A stretch of 50,139 nucleotides of DNA from Nephromyces sp. MM_2019 (Eukaryota; Apicomplexa; Aconoidasida; Nephromycida), in NCBI GenBank assembly GCA_015657535.1, contig JADHZB010001694.1, forward strand, positions 5,826-55,964, read 5' to 3'. The translations under genes and the position numbers were made by a program. Shown here piece by piece: positions 22,533 to 34,000 of the stretch. Each line of letters starts with the position of its first letter. The first letter of the stretch is position 1. The notes beneath the pieces were generated by a model, which did not search any database, had not been told where the DNA came from, and saw only the letters and a list, made by a program, of their open reading frames with translations.

Positions 22533-25500
22533 TTAAAAACAGCAAGCCGCGTCAGGGTTTGGCTCTCCACCACAGCATGCACTCTTAGGGCAATTTCTAT
22601 CGTTTGCTTCCTTCTTTTTTGAAGTTGCTAAGGATGCATGAGAAGCTGCAGACTGAGAGAATTCAGGCATGTTCTGGTTATACATAGTACTCCAAGGTGT
22701 CTCGCCGAAGGGTTGTTGTTCTGGCTGGAATATCGCTGCCTGCTCGGCAGTCAGCTGTACTTGCGAAGGATTCTGCATCTTCATCTGATAGAGAGCTTGC
22801 TGATGAGCTTGGAACCACTCCGGTGTGTACATCTGGTGTGTACTAGTGGTATCACGCTTTATCCATTGATTCTGAAGGTAAGTCATCGAGAGAGGATGTC
22901 CGGGGTGTAAAGAGAGTGGTTCTAGTTCGCCTTCATTCGTTCCAAGTTCCCCAGCCTTGGAGATGGCTTCTTCATTCTCAGCTGCCTCACCACCAGCTAG
23001 TGGATCTAGCCCACTTCTTGCTGCGGATGGATCTTGATCGAGACCTGGCGCCTCCTTTGACAATTCGCCCTCTTCAGCAATCTCTCCCCCGGTAGCTGCG
23101 AAGTTTTCCCCAAGTTCCTCCTTCTTCTTCTCAGCGAGATCAGCGTTAACCCTCATCCACATGGCGTGGATATCAGCCTGTGAAAGCTCCGCTGGGTTAA
23201 TAGGCTGAGCCTTGTCTACGAACTCGTGTACGTTTATCTCTACATCACATGGTACTGGCTTAATAATATCCTGCACTTGTAGGAAGGGCTTCTCCTTAAT
23301 ACATTCTACTTCGTAGACCTCATTGGTCCAGCGAATTCGCGGGACAACTACACGGCGTACAGGAACAGGTACGAAATGATCACGGAACTTCAGCACAGGT
23401 ACTTGAACTGGCACTAGCATGGGCCTGAAGAGGGGAACAGGAATAGCGGCGAATAAACGATGGTTATGCGTACGTAGTGTGAGAGCAGTAACCTTAACAC
23501 AACTATAGCGCCAAAAGCCAAATAAAGCGCTTAACCACTCAATAATATTCAATATCCGGGTCTTGACTCATTTGGTACTAGCAGAGCTTAATAAGGATGA
23601 CATCTGCCTTATTTCAAGATTCAGAAAATATACAATCCTTAATGTAATGATGCTTTCAAGGTACTGGTGCAGATACAATTACAGAAGAGAACCATAAAAT
23701 AGCACTAGCAGAATAGTCTGAAAAGATCCATTTATTCGCAATGTTATTTATAAAGCCATGCTCGTTGTGCACCGTTAATTTTTAGTACTAGTATAGATAT
23801 TGAATTTATGTCGAATCGAATAAAATTGGTAGCATAGCTAGAGGAAAAAGCTGCATTTATGCGGAAATTCCAATGCTTGAATCTGTGCATTTAAAGAGCT
23901 TTGGGATATACTATACACTCGCTTCTCGAGCAAAGCATGCATGAATCTACGCAGGCCAAAAAGAAGCTGGCGAAGTGCTTACTTAGGGACCATATATGGA
24001 ACAGGGACGTCCACAGATATAGGTACATGCTTCTGTATCTCGACACTCTTTACCACCTTAGGCTTGAAGACTTGTTCCATACGTTGTGGGATTAGCTGAT
24101 ACATGCCACAAGTTTTTTTTTTAGATAAATATTAACGTACCGATCTTATATTGATGTCATTAAAAATGGATGCTTATGTGGTCGGTTGCAACTGGCGAAC
24201 ATCCATAAAGGCGTGCTACATTCTAAAGTATTGCATATCGTGAAGGCTTTCAGGCAGCTATGTGAAGTGCTTAAATTTAATAAATACGCCGCTTCACTCG
24301 CAGAATACGCTTATTAAATGGCAAGTACATCATTTTGTTTCTAGCACAGCATTTTTGCACGCTTTTTTTTGTCGTTTTCATACCCTACCAGGGTTGGGAT
24401 AACCAAAATTGTGTATACCTGAACATGCATTTTTTAGTTGTGCTAGAGGGTATTCTGGCGAATGTACAAAGCTCCATTACATCTATGCTGCACAACAGCA
24501 TGTACTGTAAGTAGACGAAAGTGATGCCATATTCACTAAGTGAGTATAAGCCGCAAACACCCAGCGACTGAGGCTTTGTTTCTGTTCGTGGGGTGCTATG
24601 ATCGCATGCTTTCTTTCCACATTGAACTTACCGGATTAGCCGCATTCTGCATGTCTTTTATGTACTGGGGTTGCTCAACTGTGGAGGGAGTTATGTAAGG
24701 CCCCTGGTGTATTACAGTCTTCAAAGGATTGTTTTCTAATGTATCTCCCGTCTTTGTCACCGAGACTTCTTTGCCGAAAGCTTTCTGCCCCTTCGGTACG
24801 TAGCTACGCGATTATGGAGAAGATTAGAGCGTGTTATCGCTTGTCTTTATAAGCTTTTTTAGATTATTCGCGTGTAATCGGGTACCAATAAAAAAAATGT
24901 GCACCCCTCAAATATTTCGGAATAAGCATCACCGCTGAATTAACATGGCTGAATGTATGACTTTCGAAAGCGTAAAACATTGCGATTACACGAGCGCTTG
25001 CAAGCGAAAATTTCCGCCAGTACACGCTTTTACCACGTTGTGGTATTGCCTCACGGCGTAATAAGAATTTTGCTCGTTCGTGCTTATGATTGCCTCTGCT
25101 TCATTTTACAGAATACTTCTTTCATAAAAACATTACTTCTTCCATTTGTTAGTCTTACCGTATGACTTCTTCTATCGTCTCAACATCTTGGTATCTGACA
25201 ACTTCCTTGATTTGAGGAACTTCCACAATTTTCTCAATATATTTAATCTCTATCTTCGGGCGCTGAATAATGTTCTCCTTATTCTCAATTTTTGGTACAT
25301 ACTTGTAGTTGTAGTGGTACTGTGGTACTTCCTTTACCTCGTCTACTATTTTGATCTCTGGAACCTCTACTATCTGTCGAAATTTTAGGATAGTTCACAA
25401 TAAATTAGCAAGTAATAAGGAGAGAGCCTAAAGTCATTGTGGCAGCGGTTTCAGAGGCGAGCTTCACCCAACGCCGTAATGATATGAGCAATGTAAATTC

Positions 25501-27391
25501 TAACCATGATCATTTATGCACAGTTACAGGTGTTAAGTGCGGGCGTAGCGCCTGTATGAGCTTGTTACAGCTGGTAGCTACAGATAGAATCCATACGTAC
25601 CTTTTCTATAGACTCAGGGATGTAACGTGGGACCTCGATAATCTTCTCTTCAACGGTAATTTTTGGAACAAAAGTCTCAACTGTTTTTACTACAGGAACC
25701 TCAACCGTCCTTGTAATTGTATCGACGGGCTGGTAGGCTGCAACGGAAACCTGATGAATAGTGGAAAAGTAGCCGTACCGATATGGATGAAAAGCACGTG
25801 TTAAGGCACAGCAGAGCAAAGTACTTCTTCACCGCCTATCAACTGGAGGAGTACTCTCCTTGGTTTAAATACTCACGTACAAGATTACCCTATTTTATAA
25901 AGATTATAAGAAGAGTGCGCGTTCATACTGCATTGCTTTGCGATGCATTCGGCACGAATGATATAAAGTAAAGCTTCAAAGCTAAGAGATGACATTGAAA
26001 AATGACAGAATGATGTATGATTTTACGCTGATTTAACGGGTTTTTTGGCTTTAGCAGCAACTAAAAAACGCTTTGGAACGCGGATAAAGAAGTTAAACAT
26101 ACATAGTATTTTTTTGTATATTTATCAACGCCGAAGAAAAATATTGTTTCTAGCATAAAATATGCTGTCGAAAGTTACCCCGTCTATATCTGCGAAGGTG
26201 GGATTCATCGAATGTGAACTCTCAAATGACGCTAGGCTAATGTTATATATTTACTTGCCAAATGAGAATACATATGGGATTCGGAGTTTGCTGCTGTGGA
26301 GCAAAAGCTTGGGAAAGCTAAAGTGGAATCACATATTACTTCGGATTGTAAGCTTTTTTTGTAGTTGGATAATTTTATTACCGACATCGCTAAAAATTTA
26401 CCCTTTCCGGTAGCACCTCAAGTGAAGCACTTAAATAGCTATAATTTCTTAAGCATTCAATTAGCGTATGTGTAGCAGTTTCTTTTTCTATTAGAAGCTT
26501 ATGCAATTTTTTCCATAGCGTTAAAAAGCGATATCTTCTAACAAACTCTTCCTATGGTATATTGATGGCGCCACTAGAGTTCAGTATCCCTTAAAAAATA
26601 TTCTTCTGCAGGATACCTCTTAAATCTCATTCACATGCAATCTCGTCTATTATAATTCTGATCTTTATTTTTACCTTCATTATCATATTTAATTTTGCAC
26701 GAGTTTTTTTTATACCTGCTCAAGCAGGCTTTGCTGCCAAAGAGGTTTCCTATGTGCTTAAAGTTATATGCGAATGCAGTGTATGCCTACCAGGTAGCTT
26801 CAATCTTTCTAGGGAGCTTTGCTCCGCTTTTTACATATGTATGTTTGGAAACAATTAGTTTCAGTGTTTTCATTTTGAAAAAATACATCACTGTTTCCCC
26901 AATCTTTCTTCTTCATTCGCAGGAGTTATTATACCTCAAAAGCGCTGCCTCACCCAGAAAATTATTGAATTTAACGAATTCTTTCATCGTTTGATAAATG
27001 AATTCATACTTTTTATTCAAAGAAAAAAATACGAGGAAATAGAATGAAATAACTTTTCATGCACGGTACATAGTCATCCGCGTTGCTGCGGTTTTCAAGC
27101 ACTTTTGTAAAATGAACCCCACGCCAATAAGAGCCCTTATTTTAGCTAAGTGAGTAAAAGCAGGCTTGTGCTCTCGTGCAGGACCACTTCGCTGTGTTTG
27201 TAAAATCATATATTCTTAATAATGTTTCTCACCCAATGACGATCGGTCTGCGAAGATATTTCCTTCGCCCTGTTCCTGTCAGGGTTCCCTATGCTAGTCC
27301 TTCGATTCTCTGCTTGAATCTCGTAGCCATCCTTTAGTTCAACCTTCCCCTCTTCTGGGTTAGGGCAGCAATCCGAGCACCCACTAAACAT
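22533..27391 (-). CDS. Alveolin A (IMC1-type inner membrane complex protein), 6 exons, 566 aa
   Basis: Alveolins form the intermediate-filament-like subpellicular network beneath the inner membrane complex. Exons: 27391-27233, 25750-25601, 25373-25159, 24803-24632, 24095-23983, 23424-22533; all joins keep frame with GT-AG sites. The N-terminus MFSGCSDCC has clustered cysteines, typical palmitoylation sites. Residues 54-340 form the Val-Pro core, with EVPVVKTVETFVPKITVEEK, EKIIEVP, KYIEKIVEVPQIKEV, VPISVDVPVPYMVPK and FVPVPVRRVVVPRIRWTNEV. Residues 345-540 are a disordered acidic then Gln/Met-rich tail. The C-terminus ends CCGGEPNPDAACCF, a second cysteine cluster. The start was chosen for its AAAATG context and cysteine motif; an in-frame ATG lies 39 codons upstream. 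The last-exon frame extends upstream to 23552, but the part beyond 23424 is intron. Confidence 0.93.
25751..27232 (-). other. Intron 1 of alveolin A (1.5 kb)
   Basis: The intron runs from donor TGG|GTGAGA to acceptor CATCAG|GTTTCC. It separates the cysteine-rich N-terminal exon from the Val-Pro core. I see no exon-like sequence or repeat inside it. Confidence 0.75.
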
Positions 27392-30300
27392 TTTTGGTTT
27401 CCAGGAAATGTAGCCTTCTCTTTCTGTTTTATATCTACTTATATCATCTAACCGGGAGGAAATAAGTGCATTTGAATGCGAAGAACTCAATCGTATAGGC
27501 ACGCACACACGTACCTTAGGAATATGTTATAGGAGCTAATCTTTATTAATGCATTATTATGCAAGCTTCGCAGCTATATAGTCGTATATGTAAAAACGAT
27601 AAAGGATAGCCAATAGGCATGTGCGGGTGATGAATATGAGAAGAGGCCAATCAGGGCTTAATAACGTGTAGGCGTAGCAGTAAAGTGCGCAGTCATTATC
27701 CTTGAGTCCCTGGAATATTTTGAATCAGGCCCATGCAATTTTTTATGAGTAAGTAGCAGGTGAAGTTAGGGAGTCCCGACTAGGTCTCAAACTTTGATTA
27801 GAATCTGCGTCTTACCACCACCAAAGGGTCCCGTAATATGCGCATAAACTTTACGATGCTAGTTGAAGAGCGCGAAGCATAAATGGATCGTTTAGGCTCA
27901 GGAAAGGGACTTGGGCTCAAAATTTAGCGGCTTATACCTCGCAGATACTCCTGTATATTCGCATGCTCGTATCGGGCCAAGTTAAACCGCACGTTCCTTC
28001 ATCAAATTAGGAAGAAGGGAGTCAAGGCAACGGCTCCATGTTGACAGCGCGCGGAAGTGGCTTGGATAATGTTTCAATAATCCTGATGGGTAGGCTTCAC
28101 GCAAAGTGCGATGCGAGTGTCTTCAATATAACAGCGCACTGAAATGGGTTGTAAAATGCTTGGATGGGAAGAGCATATCGTCTCTTTCGTAGGACCTGGT
28201 ACAACACAGACTAAATAGTGCTTGAAAGCCTAGCGACACAAGCGGATATGTTTCGGGTAGAAAGCTTTTCAGTTTACTCCACCAGCTATATTTGTGATGA
28301 TTGATTGATTTTTAAGAGTAATATAAGCAAGATAGCCCACACTTTCAAGTTAAATCTGCACATGCGGCTTTTGCAGTCATTGCATTCCTACTGGTCGTAG
28401 CAACTTTCAAAATGAAGAAACCATAGCATCTAAGTCGAGAGTTGAATACCTATCATATCTTTGGTTGGCGAGTTTCTACTACCTGCTCTTTACACCGCAT
28501 TTGCATAGCCTTATTTGCACTCGGAATTACATATATTTTCTTATCTTTTATTGTGCTAGTACCTAAGCATGGGGGTTACTTCAAGGAACAGTCAATACGA
28601 AGCGTGTCAAAAGGGTAAGATCACTGAGAAGTGAAACGATGAGCCGGGAATTACCTAGCAACTCGTCCGTTGTCCATCAAGTATACATATAGCTATCTCT
28701 ATTGCTCAACGTTTCATTTTCATCGTGAATGATAGTGGAGATTAGCCATTTGAACTTCCTGAGCGTATCTCATCAAGTTACATGTAAGAAGTTTCGGTAA
28801 CTATTTGGTGGGCACTATCTCAATTTCAACTATCCACGCCCGCATTTTCTACTGCCTCATTGAAGGCTATCCGGAAGAGCCCCGCAGGAACTCCAGCGCG
28901 GTTCAGGTAACGTTCAACTGCAGATGGCGAGGGCGCCCCAGGTAGGATACATGCGTGCGCGGCATAGCAGTGGTAGAAATGACTCAATAGTAAGCCAGAA
29001 GTGGCGCGCCTTAACCGCAGCCTCCGCACAGCTATTTTACTATCATTTCAATTGTGCGCGTAGATGAGTACGAATATAACTCATCTGAGCCGGTAGGATC
29101 CCGTAGTAATAATATGCACGAATACCGATGTTTGCGGGAGTAAATTCCTTTATAAAATGCACTATAGCCTAAAGATAATATGTTTTTATGCCTGTTGGCT
29201 TACATTCTACAAAGCCTTGCTAATACATGCAGTTTCACATGGTAGCGAACATCTTCCTCCTTATATAAAAACCCTTGAAACTTTCAACAAAAGCCCGTAG
29301 ACTATGTCAGCTAACAAAAAGCCAGCGCTGCTAGTCCATACAGCACGCTGGCACTTTTAGAACGAGTAGTAATGTTTTGTTACTTTGAGCCTCGAGTAGA
29401 GTATCTTACCTGTTGCCCTACTGTTTGTTGCTTTGTGTACTTTATGCATCTAAAAAAGCTTTAATAGCTTTTTTAAATGCTGAGAAGATTCAAAAATGCA
29501 CCGTTGGCTGCGCTAGGTGGCTACCAGCTGACGATGATTTCTTTGCTGCCGCTCATCTTGTCTTCAAAAAGGGTAATAAACGTAATTAAGTATTATCCCC
29601 GTGAGCTAGTCTCACAGTTCTTAGCAGTTGCTCCTCCAGTAACATAGGTGTGCCTATATAAATGAGTTATCTAGTCCGTGCACACTCATTGTAATGCATG
29701 AATCAGTAACTGGTATGATGCGTGCCGTATATGCAAAAGGATCACGGCTATGAAAAGATGATACGCTCGCTAAGGGAGATTAATATACCGCTGCGCCGAC
29801 ATGTTACAGCCCTAAAAGAACAGAAAAAACTACGAAATGTCTGAGCGTTAAACTCGAGAAATACAGTTTAGAGTTGTATTGATACTTTAGCTGTGTACCA
29901 GTGACACCTTTCAAGCTTCTACGAAGAAAATACCCCTATCCTGAAGAAGCTATAGAATTCTTCACACGAGTATTATCCCTAACTCGAACACGCAACGTTT
30001 AGTGTGAATACGCAGGTGTCCCGGTAGGTATATAGGAAGCATCTGTTACTCTGTTCCCATGCTTAGAACAGTATATTCGATTAACGGCAAGCCGCGTACT
30101 AAGCTGAGTGTTACAGGGTACGCACAACTCTTGGATGTATACGCGTCGTTTCCATGTGTACTTCAATAGACTAAGCACTTTCAGTTCTTGCTTGCTACTT
30201 GATCAAGCCCTGTAGTACCTGTACAGAAATAATCTCGAACCAATTCAGTAGTTCCTGTGAAACTAATCATCGAAATTGAGATGCAGGCGTTCTCCTCTCA

Positions 30301-31008
30301 TTGCATAAGTAATCAATTCGGCGTATAACCAGCCAGCCGACTCCTGCGAAGCACTAGGGATGATGCCTCAGGAGCGGTCCCTAGAGTAAAGGCGCTGGCT
30401 CCACATTCACCGTACCGCTGCTATATCGCGTACCCAATATTTATGCAGTCCCAAGGAACAGCAGGAAGCAGACTCAGAGACCCTCATGTACGTGTCATTA
30501 TCACTGAGAAACTAGGACTGCGCGTTAAAATTTAGGTGCCTACTTGGACTTGCAGAAAGATTATCTGGCAGTTAAAATATAAAGCACATGGCAGTTTACA
30601 GTTTTAAACTTTATGTTTGGAAGCGGCGTAGCAAATGAGAAAGCAGCACGTAAACAGAATGAAAGGGAAATAAATTGGTCCTATAGCTGAATATAGGAGT
30701 CAGGAAGATAAGAATTTCCCAATTAAGGAAATTGATTTATTAAAAGTGGAAAAAGGAGGTGACCGGAAGAAATTCTCAGAGGAAATATATATTCCAGTAG
30801 AGGAAATTTGCTGAAGGATCCCAAGGAAGGAAACATGCACGTCAATAAAGCTAAAAAGCGAACCTAGAACGTATATTGTGAAAATTCTTTCATAATCCTC
30901 TCTTGTGCACGCGGATACACTTATCCCAACATAGAGCAATATATATGGTCAACCGGTAGCGCATAGTCGAAATATTTTGATTGCAGTATATTTTCCGCCT
31001 CTAATAAA
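27392..31008. other. Shared 5' region of divergent alveolins A and B
   Basis: This 3.6 kb lies between two start codons that point away from each other, so it should hold the 5' UTRs and promoters of both genes. Its reading frames are short and featureless. I could not point to a specific promoter element by eye. Confidence 0.55.
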
Positions 31009-34000
31009 ATGCTTAACAACTGCCTTTCCTCGTGCTGCCAAGAGGGCGCACCTTATGAGGATGGAGTAATTAGAAGAGTCAGTGGCAACATGGGCGAGCA
31101 GCCTTCAGGGAAAGATGTTAAACTCCTGAATCCTCTCATTCAAGTAAGAGAAAAAGAAAATTTAATGAATTTTTCAAATTATAGCTACTATTACTTTGTT
31201 TGCGTTCACGTGCACCCGAGAAACCAGGGTCATGATAATTACACGTAGAAAGTACAAGAACGCGTAAGGGTTTTGCGCTGTATGGTGGGCTGGTAAAAAC
31301 TTATGGTCCCAAATTGATTCTCTATGTGGTGCTGTACATGAGATACCTCCGGCATGAAGTCCATCCCCACAAAATGGTGAGGGGCTTGCGTACCAGGGGG
31401 AACAAAGCAAATATGGGTATAACGTAGGGGCTCCACAACCTAGTTTCAACAAAAAAATTAGTGCATGTATATTCAAAAAAGTCGGTTCAATTATCCAAAT
31501 CTCATCGGCGCGTATTATATGCTTATCAGTATACTCTGGTGCAGTGCTATTCTGACCACTGCCACGCATTCTTCATCTGAACTGCAAGTAAGTATGTAGA
31601 TATTTTAATGATAACGTATCATCCCCAAAATAAAAAAGAGTAGCGTTAAGGCTAAATTCACCAATTTTAGCAAAAAATTATTTATTCTGTTTTTCAACGG
31701 GTTGGTAAGTGCCGTCAGCATGTAATCGGGTAAGCATATAACTACAGGTGGTATCAGAGCCTCAGCAAGAGGCGTAGGTTCTTTAAGGAAGAGGAAAGGA
31801 GTTTTGTACATTACAAAGGATATGGGGTGGGGCATAAGGTATTCGGAAGAAATCATGATGCAGCCGCTTTTTGCTTCAATAAAGTGTTTACTAAAAAAAG
31901 AGCAAAGCTAGGAGTTTGGTAAATCAGTTTGGGGTGAAGCAAAAATGCCCCTTTGAAATACTCGAAAAGCGAAAGATAGCCTTTTATTATTGGTGATTTA
32001 GGGGCTTTTACACTGCTTTTCAACCAAGCAGGCTTGCAACGAAAAAAGGAGGGAAAAAAGGTTTTGAGGGCTAACAGTAGCATAAGGATGAATCATGCCT
32101 AAGTATAAATTTTAGTATCAATTGTACAAAAATAAGGTAGGAAGAATATTGGGAACACATTTGAGAATTTGCAACATTTTTATGCCAATAGAACAAAAAT
32201 TTCAGGGCAGTAGAACAATAGAGTTACAAGATGCCTACGATGAGCGCTTCAGGAGTAAGCGTGTTGACAGTTTAACAAAACTAGGGATGTTATAGATATC
32301 AGGGAGCAGAGTAACTCGCATGCCCGCAGGATGAATAAGAATGAGGAGTTATTGATAAAAAAGTTGCACGGTGCACGAGCGTTGCTAAAGTAATATTTTC
32401 CGTTGGCCATTTTATTTTGCTTTACTACCCTAAGATGTTCTCCCCCCTGCAATGGAAATATTCCTTTATTAGCACAGCTTCTGGTGTGTATCCCTTATTT
32501 CATACAAACTTGAAAAATGACTCCTCAAGAGAAATGCGCTCTTGTCCTTCGCAGCCTTTCAGCACTCAGTGCACTTTTACAGAAAATACCGCTTAAACTA
32601 TCGTTGCTACCTCGAATACTTCAGAGGAGCACACCTGCACATCCTTATTGAAAGTTAAAATGTTTCACCCTATGCATTAATGGCCTAAGTGCAGAAATAC
32701 AGTTTATCCATATATATTACCAAGATTTCTAAAAAGTGAACATGACCTCCTTAAAGTGATGTAGCAGGCAGGTGGCACTCTTCATTTCCTGTCTCCTGCT
32801 TCTGCTTTGATGCTTTTTATTTATAATGCAGCATTACCCATATCCCCTATAACTAAGAACATTGTGCCACTAACTTCGCTTTACAACAATATGAGCGGGC
32901 ATTCTAGTGCAGCCTGTAATTCTTAACATGCTTTACATTTGCTTTTAATGCTCTGGGTTAAATAGCTTAGCAATGCATCATATTCGAAAGCCGTTTGTAC
33001 AGTAGAAGTGGTGATAAATAATGTGTTAACATTTCTACTTTGCGAGTTTCCCTCATAGTTTTAGTCTTTGTTTTTTAATTTCCCATAGGTGTTATTCGTA
33101 GTTATGCTGGCGTACCGTCGTATAGGCTGTGTGCTGTGCTTGATCATGTTTTCTGTCGTTTAGCGGGTGCTCTCCAACCTAGTTTATGCACCCCATGTAA
33201 CCACATGATACTTTTCTCCGTTAATTAGGAAAAAATTGTGGAAGTTATGAAGGAAGAGATTGAAGAGACAATAGTGGAGGTTCCTCAGATAAAATACGTC
33301 GAGAAGATTGTTGAGGTGCCCCAGACAGTCATACAGGAGAAGATCATCCACGTCCCAAAGCCGGTAATACAGCAAAGAATTAAGGAAATAAAGAAACCTA
33401 TCTATCAAGAGAAGATAGTAGAAGTTCCACAAGTGAAGGTACTGGGGTGTGCGAGGGTTTGCAGCCAACCTTTTAGTAATTTTGAAGATTTTAGGCACGT
33501 TTCTTGGCAATCACAGCCGAAGAAGTATACCTGGTATACATATATGTTAGCTGTGATATTCACCTAGCCTGCTTAAGGAAATATGCTAATGATGCAAGCG
33601 TAGAAAACGGTGCGTTTTTCTTAGCCAAAAAAACCATTTCTCGCTTAAAAGGTGAATGCCTTTATAATCATCACACTTAAAGTGTCCTTGTCTTTTCAGT
33701 TAGTTGCTTTTTATGGCTCTACGTATTTAACAAGTGTTCAGATCCATGTATATCCATGCGAGGTCAATTCTGGCTTTATCATATCTTTTTACATGGAAAA
33801 GACAGGAAAAGAATTTCCTATAACCACTGAGAGTGTGTATCAATTTTTATAGAGATGAAAATACATAACGGTTTTTGTAGTCGTTATAATTGGGCCCTCT
33901 TCGCTCTGTACTTGGGTATCGTAGGTGATTGACAAGATAGTTGAGGTTCCTCAGTATGTTTATCAAGAGAAAATTATTGAGGTTCCCAAGATCATGGTGC

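Noticed and set aside
22638..22910. Plus-strand 90-codon frame within alveolin A last exon
   Set aside because: It is antisense to a well-supported coding exon and has no features of its own.
23425..23552. N-terminal 43 residues of the long minus-strand frame 23552-22533, starting with Met
   Set aside because: They lie upstream of a good acceptor (CCCCTCTTCAG at 23425) and do not look like alveolin. Joining exon 5 at 23983 to 23424 preserves the frame and the Val-Pro core, so this part is intron.
33184..33510. Minus-strand 108-codon frame over alveolin B exon 2
   Set aside because: It is antisense to the EKIVEVP repeats; Leu/Tyr/Asn-rich composition is what the reverse complement of those repeats yields.
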